Origin: JARROD01 sp037384225
GTDB taxonomy: Bacteria > Pseudomonadota > Gammaproteobacteria > Pseudomonadales > Cellvibrionaceae
Reading direction: 5' to 3'
NCBI GenBank assembly: GCA_037384225.1
Contig: JARROD010000149.1
Coordinates: forward strand, 1 to 8,649
Length of the DNA: 8,649 bases
Positions 1 through 5,168 of this stretch are shown here, piece after piece. The notes below the pieces were generated by a model. That model ran no database searches. It was not told where the DNA came from and was given only the letters and a program-made list of their open reading frames with translations. Position 1 is the stretch's first letter. Every line of letters begins with the position of its first letter. Position numbers and translations under genes: made by a program.

Positions 1-150
1 GCCGGCATAAAACGCCGCGCGGTTGGCTTTATCGACAATGATGTTGACGTCGTTCAAATCGGCCGCCGCCACGTCCACACTGACAAACAGCGCCAACAGA
101 CCGGAGGCAAAGGTAAAAAGTCCATATCGTGACAATGTATTCGGTCTCAT
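1..150 (-). CDS. Outer-membrane lipoprotein-sorting (LolA-like) periplasmic protein, N-terminal 50 codons only
   Basis: The reading frame starts at the ATG complementary to 148-150 and is open to the window edge, so only 50 residues are visible. Residues 1-30 form a signal peptide: a basic start, a hydrophobic core (LFTFASGLLALFVSV) and an AAA cleavage site before DLNDV. The mature start, with VDKANRAAFYAG, resembles the opening of the LolA-like 'outer membrane lipoprotein-sorting protein' family that often sits next to MMPL/RND exporters. A good ribosome binding site (AGGAGT, complement of 159-164) lies 8 bases upstream of the ATG. It is downstream of and co-oriented with the RND transporter gene across a 190-bp gap with no clear terminator, so co-transcription is plausible. 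By inference it would carry a lipid or lipoprotein-like cargo across the periplasm for the transporter. The family call rests on a short stretch; the reading frame and export signal are firmer. Confidence 0.68.
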   Translation of the reverse strand, partial: MRPNTLSRYGLFTFASGLLALFVSVDVAAADLNDVNIIVDKANRAAFYAG

Positions 151-181
151 AATCATTCACTCCTGTTTGAGTGTTTCTAGC

Positions 182-199
182 GTAACGTCTCAATACCCC
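182..199. repeat. Degenerate third copy of the MITE terminal repeat
   Basis: GTAACGTCTCAATACCCC matches the outer end of the palindromic element at 6403-6449 (read on its minus strand) at 17 of 18 positions. It begins with the same GTAAC terminus. No matching second end or target duplication is visible, so this appears to be a decayed or solo end. It lies in the 190-bp gap between the RND and LolA-like genes. Confidence 0.55.
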
Positions 200-340
200 C
201 TCCTCACACGGGGCCTGCCATGCAGCCGTCGTCGCGCCCCTGTTGTTAAAGGAAGGGGGAACAAAAATTGACGCACTCTGCACACCTAAATCTCAAACGC
301 TTTGGGTATACATGAAATAACGTCAGTCTTTCGTGCATAT

Positions 341-3052
341 CTACACTTCATGCGTTTTGTTCTCGCGTTCGATGTGATGCTCGAATTCAGAGTCAAGCCC
401 CGCTTCAACCTTCGCTTCCGTTTCCACTTTTGGTTTGGGATCCGTTTCGCCCTTTAATTCAAATTCCGCTTCGCAAGACGCTTCAGTGTTGCATTCAACG
501 TTGGGTTCGGTGACATGGTTGGCTTTAAACAAAATTTTCACCATCAGATTCATCGCCGCCGGCAGCATCACCAGTGTCACGACACAGGAGAGCACCATGA
601 TCGCCGCCAGAAACATTCCGACAGTGCGATAGGGAATCAAGGGCGCGGCCAGCAAGGGCAGGAACCCCACCGCGATCACAATCGCATTACGGCTGATAGC
701 CCGCGCCGGTTCTTCAAAGACCTGTTGCAATGTCTGGTGCCAGTCGCCGGTCTGTTTGTGGATCGCGCGGGTACGTTCGATAAAGTGAATCGCAAAGTCA
801 ACCGATAGCCCCAACGTCAGCGCCGACAGCACCGCTATCGGCATATCGTAATCCTTGCCGATAAAACCGATCAGCCCGTAAATGGCCATGATAGTGAGTG
901 TCAACGGCAACATCGCCAGAAATCCGAACACGAAGGAACGGAACAACGCGATCATCATGACAAACACCACCACAAACGCGCTGACCAAACTGCCGAGCAT
1001 GCCTTTGACCATGGCGTCCTGCCAGATAACATTGATGTAGGTGAGCCCGCCCCACTCTATTTTCACGCCGTCCGGGAGGGGCCGGCGTTGAGTAAACGCG
1101 TCGACAGCATCCAACACCCTGACCATATCCAGATTGTCACCACTTTTGAGCTGCAGCCAAATCGCCGCGGAACGGTAATCCGGCGTCACCATGTGCCAGA
1201 GATCGCCGGGTCTGTGCGACCCCTGAAAACTCAGCAGTGTCTGCGCCACCGCTCTGGCCTGATCGGGAATCGAATAATAGTCACTGTCTCCGCCCCGCAG
1301 TTCCCGATACACGGTTTTAACCAGATCGGTGATCGCGTTGCTTTTGCCCACATAACCGCTGTCGGCCAATGCCTGTTGCAGGTCGGCCATATAGTGGAGC
1401 GCCTCGGGTTGTTGAAAATAGCGCGACTGCTCACTGGCCTGTTCCAGCGACAGTAATATACGCTCCAGATAGGGCACCTGTTCCGGTGGGGCATCGAACA
1501 GGCGGTCTTCAAGGGTCGTGATCAGGTGCTGTAGTCGCGCAATAACCCCGGACTCCTCGACCCCGACCGTCGGCAGTTTGACACCGTTTTGTCCGGCTTC
1601 GGCCTCCACAGTGGCAAGCTCGCGGCGCAGCGTCTGTTCGAGGCTGTCACTATCGCTTTGGGTCAGCACCAGAAAGGTGTTGTAAGTGCCGGCAAAATGC
1701 TCGTTCAGCACCTTGTCGGCGACCCGGATCGGATGATTTTTCGTAAACCAACGCACGGGGTTGTCGTTGACCTGAATGCGTTGAATCCCCCAGATGCTGA
1801 CGGCGAACAGCGCCGCAAAAAACAATACCCAGAGTTTGCTATACCGTGCACTGATGAAGGCGGTGCCGCGCAGCGCTTGCGCCAGCGGTCCCCGCACGGC
1901 CCGCTGCTCACCGCGCCGGGTCAGTGCCGCCAGCCGCGTTTGCGGCAGTAAAACAATGTAGGCGGGTACGAACACAACGGTGAGCAAAAATGCCAGGGCG
2001 ATGCCGATGGCGACGAACACACCGAACACCTGCACCGGGGGAATCGGGGTAAAGGCCAGGGAGGCAAAACCGACGGCCGAGGTAATGGATGTAAACAGCA
2101 TCGGTTTAAACAGATGCGCTACCACCTTGCCCGCCAGCGTCTTGCTGTTTTCGCCGGGCCGGTAGCGGTCGGCAAATTCCGACAGGATATGTACTGAATC
2201 CACCACGGCGATCGGCATCAGAAAAATCGGTATCATGGAACTCATGATGTGGACTGTAAAACCGCTGCCAATCAACAACCCCATGGTTATGATCACCGTG
2301 GCCATAGCCACAATCATCGGTGCGATTACCAGCGCCAGGCTTCTAAAGAAGAACCACATTAATAAAAATATCACCAGCGCCGCCAGCGGTGCGGATACCC
2401 CCATCTGCACAAACATTTCAACACCGAAGGTATCCTCAGCGACGGGAAGACCAGTGATATAGTACTGGGCGTCGTCGTTTAATCCGGCAATGAGCTTGTC
2501 AATCGTGGTGGCGATGCGGTAGCTTTCGTGCTTGTTTTCGATTGGGACATAAATACCCGCCGCGCGGCCATCGGCCGACACCAGCGTGTTGTTCAACAGT
2601 GGCAGGCGATTGACCGCGGCGCGAATTTCCAGCGCCGCCTCGCGGGTCTGCGGGGCATTTTTCATTAACCACTCGAAGCGGATCGCACCGGCATCCCCCT
2701 GAGTAACATTGTCGACAGTGCTGAGGGACATCAGATCCCGCCGTACCACACCGTCGATAGCGGCAATGCCCCGGCTCAGCTCTGCGATCGCCGCCAGGGT
2801 AGCGGCATTGAACACACCGTCGGCGTGGTCCTCGTCGGTAATGCCAACGACAATCATATCGTTAAGACCAAACCGCTTTTTAATCGCATTGTGCTGAACG
2901 CGGTCGGGCTGGTCCGCCGGGAGCATGTTTTCAGGGTCGGTGTCAATATTGATACGCGGCAAAGCTGCCGTCGCCAGGACAACAGCCAGTCCGATAAGGG
3001 CCATAATGCCCTTGGGATACCGGGTTGCCAGCGCGATAATAGCCTCTTTCAT
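341..3052 (-). CDS. MMPL/RND-family inner-membrane transporter (903 aa)
   Basis: This is a predicted proton-driven exporter of the RND superfamily, MMPL/hydrophobe-exporter branch. The topology is the duplicated RND plan. TM1 is at about 13-31, followed by a periplasmic loop to about 215. TM2-6 lie between 217 and 369, a short basic cytoplasmic linker spans 370-405, and TM7 is at about 406-424. A second periplasmic loop (425-680) has a helix-rich middle, and TM8-12 lie between 684 and 838. Acidic residues expected for proton relay are present in the equivalent helices of both halves: D285 in AVVDSVHIL of TM4 and D752 in GLSVDFAIHF of TM10. The ATG at 3050-3052 has a strong site (GGGGAG) just upstream. 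The last ~58 residues form an unusual Glu/Lys-rich, low-complexity cytoplasmic tail. The adjacent LolA-like gene suggests transport of a lipid or other hydrophobic envelope component; the substrate is unknown. The divergent ArsR repressor is the likely regulator. Confidence 0.92.
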   Translation of the reverse strand: MKEAIIALATRYPKGIMALIGLAVVLATAALPRINIDTDPENMLPADQPDRVQHNAIKKRFGLNDMIVVGITDEDHADGVFNAATLAAIAELSRGIAAIDGVVRRDLMSLSTVDNVTQGDAGAIRFEWLMKNAPQTREAALEIRAAVNRLPLLNNTLVSADGRAAGIYVPIENKHESYRIATTIDKLIAGLNDDAQYYITGLPVAEDTFGVEMFVQMGVSAPLAALVIFLLMWFFFRSLALVIAPMIVAMATVIITMGLLIGSGFTVHIMSSMIPIFLMPIAVVDSVHILSEFADRYRPGENSKTLAGKVVAHLFKPMLFTSITSAVGFASLAFTPIPPVQVFGVFVAIGIALAFLLTVVFVPAYIVLLPQTRLAALTRRGEQRAVRGPLAQALRGTAFISARYSKLWVLFFAALFAVSIWGIQRIQVNDNPVRWFTKNHPIRVADKVLNEHFAGTYNTFLVLTQSDSDSLEQTLRRELATVEAEAGQNGVKLPTVGVEESGVIARLQHLITTLEDRLFDAPPEQVPYLERILLSLEQASEQSRYFQQPEALHYMADLQQALADSGYVGKSNAITDLVKTVYRELRGGDSDYYSIPDQARAVAQTLLSFQGSHRPGDLWHMVTPDYRSAAIWLQLKSGDNLDMVRVLDAVDAFTQRRPLPDGVKIEWGGLTYINVIWQDAMVKGMLGSLVSAFVVVFVMMIALFRSFVFGFLAMLPLTLTIMAIYGLIGFIGKDYDMPIAVLSALTLGLSVDFAIHFIERTRAIHKQTGDWHQTLQQVFEEPARAISRNAIVIAVGFLPLLAAPLIPYRTVGMFLAAIMVLSCVVTLVMLPAAMNLMVKILFKANHVTEPNVECNTEASCEAEFELKGETDPKPKVETEAKVEAGLDSEFEHHIERENKTHEV

Positions 3053-3125
3053 TGTCTCCCCTTCTTTTCGGGTAAAGGGTTTAACTCAAAGCGATTGGGC
3101 TTGAGACCTAAAGCCGTGTTTAAAG

Positions 3126-3155
3126 AGAATACATTAGAATATGCTAATTTAGCAA
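3126..3155 (-). promoter_or_regulatory. Candidate sigma70 promoter for the RND transporter operon
   Basis: On the minus strand, TTGCTA (3155-3150) and TATTCT (3131-3126) are separated by 18 bp. This would start transcription near 3119, about 65 bases before the transporter ATG. The -35 hexamer lies inside the TGCTAA dyad cluster. Predicted from sequence only. Confidence 0.4.
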
Positions 3156-3178
3156 TTATTAATTTAGGGATTGCTAAA
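3142..3178. promoter_or_regulatory. AT-rich dyad cluster, candidate ArsR-family operator
   Basis: TGCTAATTTAGCA (3142-3154) is a perfect 6+1+6 palindrome. TTTAGCAAT (3148-3156) is repeated exactly in inverse as ATTGCTAAA (3170-3178). A longer imperfect inverted pairing joins 3153-3167 to 3174-3186. The hexamer TGCTAA therefore occurs three times. ArsR/SmtB dimers commonly bind AT-rich dyads that overlap their own promoters, and here the dyads overlap both predicted -35 elements between two divergent genes. The assignment to the neighbouring regulator is inference. Confidence 0.55.
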
Positions 3179-3199
3179 ATTAATTGCCGCAGGTATTCT
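3171..3199 (+). promoter_or_regulatory. Candidate sigma70 promoter for the ArsR-family gene
   Basis: TTGCTA (3171-3176) and TATTCT (3194-3199) are separated by 17 bp. Transcription would start near 3206, giving a leader of about 120 bases that contains the 17-bp tandem repeat. The hexamers are identical to those of the divergent candidate on the other strand. Confidence 0.42.
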
Positions 3200-3230
3200 G
3201 CCAAGCGATCCACTGGTGGTTTTCAGGTTA

Positions 3231-3283
3231 TTAGCAGTGCCAAAGTACTTTTAGCGCCAAAGTACTTTTAGCGCCAAAGTACT
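3231..3283 (+). repeat. Three tandem copies of a 17-bp repeat in the ArsR leader
   Basis: The unit TTAGCGCCAAAGTACT (plus one T) repeats with a 17-bp period. Copies 2 and 3 (3251-3266 and 3268-3283) are identical. Copy 1 (3231-3249) carries three extra bases (AGT) after TTAGC. The first two copies contain the self-complementary AAAGTACTTT. The repeat ends 43 bp before the repressor start codon. It could be an additional operator array or a slippage product; nothing in the sequence decides between these. Confidence 0.85.
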
Positions 3284-3326
3284 ATGAGCGAGCGGACAGC
3301 GGTTTCAATTGATGTAGATCATACCG

Positions 3327-3623
3327 ATGATGGATAGTGAACAGATGAACGCTCACGCCGGCCAGGCCGCGGCGCTTTTAAAAATACTTGCCAACGAAAA
3401 CCGTCTCAAGATCCTCTGCGCGCTGGTCGATAGGGAAATGTCGGTGGGGGAACTTTACGAGCGACTGGACCTCAGTCAGTCGGCCCTGTCACAGCATCTG
3501 GCCAGGTTGCGGGAACAGGAAATTGTTAAAACACGCCGTGTCGCGCAGACTATTTACTATTCGCTCCACAGCAAATCAGCCAGTCATATTATTCGGGTCC
3601 TGCACAAACTTTATTGTCAATAG
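3327..3623 (+). CDS. ArsR/SmtB-family repressor of the BigR/SqrR/YgaV persulfide-sensor type (98 aa)
   Basis: This is a small winged-helix DNA-binding protein, predicted to be a dimeric repressor. The ArsR fold is clear: LKILANENRLKILCAL (residues 19-33), the recognition helix SQSALSQHLARLRE (50-63) and the beta-wing TRRVAQTIYYSL (69-80). The metal-binding ELCVCDL motif of ArsR/SmtB sensors is absent; the equivalent stretch reads SVGELYERL. The only cysteines are C31, in the RLKILC motif, and C97, in the C-terminal LHKLYC. They are 66 residues apart, as are the redox pair of BigR (C42/C108) and SqrR (C41/C107), which form a disulfide or polysulfide link and release DNA. The gene is divergent from the RND transporter, across a dyad-rich promoter region it probably controls. 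Start choice is uncertain: tandem ATGs at 3327 and 3330 lack a strong ribosome binding site, but the length fits YgaV (about 99 residues). Family call is firm; ligand is inferred. Confidence 0.92.
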   Translation: MMDSEQMNAHAGQAAALLKILANENRLKILCALVDREMSVGELYERLDLSQSALSQHLARLREQEIVKTRRVAQTIYYSLHSKSASHIIRVLHKLYCQ

Positions 3624-3644
3624 CCTATATTTCGCGCCTATCCC

Positions 3645-4415
3645 CTACTCCGGTTTTTTCGGCGACTGGGAGCTACTCAGCTCCGTGCTGACAACTCGGG
3701 CCGAACGGTACCAGGAGTCCTCATTGACCTGGCCATCACCATCCTCGGTAAAGGTCAGATAGCGCCCCCTGTTCTTACAATCGAATTTGGCCAGATGTTC
3801 ATTTTTATCCAGCTGCGCCGGTGCACCTGCATCCGAATCCCACTGCAAGCCGCACTTTTCACCGTCAAAATAAGTATAGATTTTGTTTTTCTCAAATATC
3901 ATCGAATCGGCACGGGGCCCGCAATCAAATTTGGCGACATGCTCATTGACAAAGAGCGTATCCGGCGTGCCGGCATCGGCATCGATCTGCAAACCGCACT
4001 CTTTGCCGTTAATAGTTGTTAACAAACGGTCTCCCCGGCGCACAAAGGTGTTGCCAGGCTTATTGCAGTTAAATTTTGCGACATATTCGTTCTTGCCTAC
4101 GGTATTGGGGAAGCCAGCTTCCGCATGCGCCTGTAGGTTGCAGCGAACGCCATTGATGTCAGTGGAAATGGTTCCCGCCACCCCCTCCTCGATCAAGGGC
4201 ACACTCAAGCGGGCATCGCGGCGTTGGTACTGCCCCCGGAAGATTCCATAACCGCGCGGCCCCTGGGTACTGTATTCTTTTTCCTGATCCGCTGTGGCCG
4301 GGCCACTCGCCCCCCAAAGGAGGCCACTGAGCACCGCCAGCAACAGTTGCGCTTTCAGGTGAGGCATTTGCCCTATTACAAACATTAATGGCGTAAGTTT
4401 TGATACTTGTTGCAT
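3645..4415 (-). CDS. Unrecognised exported protein with three 48-residue cysteine-pair repeats (256 aa)
   Basis: I do not recognise this family. The N-terminus carries an export signal: a hydrophobic stretch (LLLAVLSGLLWGASG) ending in PATA before DQEK at about residue 43, with no lipobox cysteine, so the product is probably periplasmic or secreted. The mature part holds three tandem repeats with an exact period of 48 residues. Each has the pattern GxxCxLQ...AGxP...NExxAKFxC, and the cysteines are C92/C117, C140/C165 and C188/C213. The constant spacing predicts one disulfide per repeat. A DGDGQVNED stretch (225-233) weakly resembles part of a calcium-binding loop. The first ATG (4413-4415) has GAGG seven bases upstream and is preferred. 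The ATG at codon 17 would give a tidier signal peptide but has poor spacing. The gene converges on the ArsR gene, with 21 bp between stop codons. Function is unknown; regular Cys repeats suggest a stable extracellular beta-rich binding protein. Confidence 0.82.
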   Translation of the reverse strand: MQQVSKLTPLMFVIGQMPHLKAQLLLAVLSGLLWGASGPATADQEKEYSTQGPRGYGIFRGQYQRRDARLSVPLIEEGVAGTISTDINGVRCNLQAHAEAGFPNTVGKNEYVAKFNCNKPGNTFVRRGDRLLTTINGKECGLQIDADAGTPDTLFVNEHVAKFDCGPRADSMIFEKNKIYTYFDGEKCGLQWDSDAGAPAQLDKNEHLAKFDCKNRGRYLTFTEDGDGQVNEDSWYRSARVVSTELSSSQSPKKPE

Positions 4416-4493
4416 GACATAACCTCACAAACAATCGCGGCACTATTTACTTTTAAAGGCTTAATTCCAAACACTGCACAACCCAATGCCATT

Positions 4494-4649
4494 GTTGTAA
4501 GCCGTAGTTGGTACAAACAGTTGGTACAAACAGTTGGTACAAACAGTTGGTACAAACAGTTGATACAAACAGTTGTGCCCTACTGTTGCAAACCGTAACT
4601 GTAAGCCGTTTCTGTAAACCGTGCCTGTAAATCATAGTTGTACACTGTA
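4494..4649. repeat. Array of twelve 13-bp tandem units
   Basis: Four units (4507-4558) are identical GTTGGTACAAACA, and the fifth (4559-4571) differs at one base. Keeping the 13-bp register, related but diverged units continue on both sides: GTTGTAAGCCGTA (4494), GTTGCAAACCGTA (4585), ACTGTAAGCCGTT (4598), TCTGTAAACCGTG (4611), CCTGTAAATCATA (4624) and GTTGTACACTGTA (4637). All twelve units have TG at positions 3-4. There are no spacers, so it is not a CRISPR. It lies upstream of the exported-protein gene. Confidence 0.85.
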
Positions 4650-4674
4650 GCGGCTCTATACTGTACGCTACAGT
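4644..4674. repeat. 9-bp inverted repeat at the end of the 13-bp array
   Basis: ACTGTAGCG (4644-4652) pairs perfectly with CGCTACAGT (4666-4674) around a 13-base loop. There is no following T-run, so it is not a typical intrinsic terminator. It overlaps the last repeat unit and may be an operator or a transcript hairpin. Confidence 0.5.
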
Positions 4675-4797
4675 CTGAACACAACATGAATATGGGCCGT
4701 GTCAGCTATATCCGGGGGTCATTTAAAGTGGCGTTTGAATTTTCTGAATTGAATAATAGATCAAGCGGTGCTGGGTGTTTTGTGATTCAACCGTCAT

Positions 4798-4815
4798 TTT
4801 ACAATATAATGTAAA
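4798..4815. promoter_or_regulatory. TTTACA-N6-TGTAAA dyad enclosing a TATAAT box
   Basis: The arms TTTACA (4798-4803) and TGTAAA (4810-4815) are perfectly complementary with a 6-bp spacer. A consensus -10 hexamer TATAAT (4805-4810) lies inside. The best upstream -35-like sequence (TTGTGA, 4780-4785) is 19 bp away, which is longer than ideal. If used, the start would be about 350 bases before aruH. Confidence 0.3.
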
Positions 4816-4907
4816 GATATGGTACGCCCTATACCCTACCGGCTAGCGACAGATCACGCACATAATTGGAAGTAGAAAGTGCCCTGAGCGGCCAGCTTAT
4901 TCCGTCC

Positions 4908-4955
4908 GCCTATAGGCAAAATATTATTTTGAAAAAACAACGAAATCTATAGATT
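4908..4955. promoter_or_regulatory. Cluster of perfect palindromes, candidate regulatory region for aruHI
   Basis: Three perfect palindromes lie within 48 bp: GCCTATAGGC (4908-4917), CAAAATATTATTTTG (4917-4931, 7+1+7) and AATCTATAGATT (4944-4955). CTATAG recurs 37 bp apart. ATTATTTT recurs at 4923 and 4953, and TCCGCCTA at 4905 and 4965. A possible promoter, TTGAAA (4929-4934), 17 bp, GATTAT (4952-4957), is embedded in the cluster. AT-rich, repeatedly spaced dyads are typical of Lrp/AsnC-family targets, and a member is encoded just downstream of aruI; the link is inferred. Confidence 0.4.
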
Positions 4956-5033
4956 ATTTTCTTATCCGCCTAGAATAAAAATCCTATTACTTTCAATTTT
5001 GCTAGACTTTTCCAGAACTTAGACCTGTAAAGA

Positions 5034-5123
5034 GTAACTTCTCAATAACCCGGGGTATTTGTGCCTTCGATCCGGTGGCCATCCGCCTGACACTGTGCTT
5101 ACCCCGGGTTATTGAGAAGTTAC
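5034..5123. mobile_element. 90-bp non-coding MITE with IS66-like ends, copy 1
   Basis: The 24-bp terminal inverted repeats at 5034-5057 and 5100-5123 are perfect and begin GTAACTTCTCAATAACCC. They enclose a 42-bp core without coding capacity. The element is flanked by an exact 8-bp direct repeat, TGTAAAGA (5026-5033 and 5124-5131), as expected for a target-site duplication. Ends starting 5'-GTAA together with 8-bp duplications are characteristic of IS66-family elements, so mobilisation by such a transposase is inferred; no transposase is present here. The insertion lies 45 bp before the aruH start codon, in its leader or promoter, where the transcript could fold into a long hairpin. Confidence 0.85.
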
Positions 5124-5168
5124 TGTAAAGAAATAACTTACATTCCGCTAAAGCAGGGATACGAATTT

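Larger units (their letters stand above)
4416..5168. other. 753-bp region without a credible gene; repeat- and palindrome-rich
   Basis: No open frame with a ribosome binding site and protein-like composition is visible on either strand. The region holds the 13-bp repeat array (4494-4649), a hairpin (4644-4674), a dyad over a TATAAT box (4798-4815), a cluster of palindromes (4908-4955), and the MITE (5034-5123). It must contain the promoter of the minus-strand exported-protein gene at its left end and that of aruH at its right end. Confidence 0.75.

Noticed and set aside
3387..3762. Second plus-strand frame overlapping the ArsR gene
   Set aside because: Out-of-frame translation of the ArsR coding sequence and the convergent gene's 3' end; no recognisable protein.
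4407..4635. Short open frames across the 13-bp repeats on both strands
   Set aside because: A 13-bp period shifts frame at every unit. The translated repeats are by-products of the DNA repeat, with no start signal.
4494..4649. CRISPR array or plasmid-type replication origin (iterons)
   Set aside because: Units are directly abutting 13-mers with no spacers, no cas genes are near, and there is no replication-initiator gene or consensus DnaA box cluster.
4686..4814. 42-codon open frame beginning ATGAATATGGGC
   Set aside because: No ribosome binding site, no recognisable domain, and it ends inside the TTTACA/TGTAAA dyad. Most likely chance.
4798..4815. TyrR box
   Set aside because: The TyrR consensus is TGTAAA-N6-TTTACA; here the half-sites are in the opposite order.
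5112..5168. N-terminal extension of AruH from a TTG at 5112
   Set aside because: The TTG lies within the MITE inverted repeat and lacks a ribosome binding site. The ATG at 5169 has AGGGA upstream and fits family length better.
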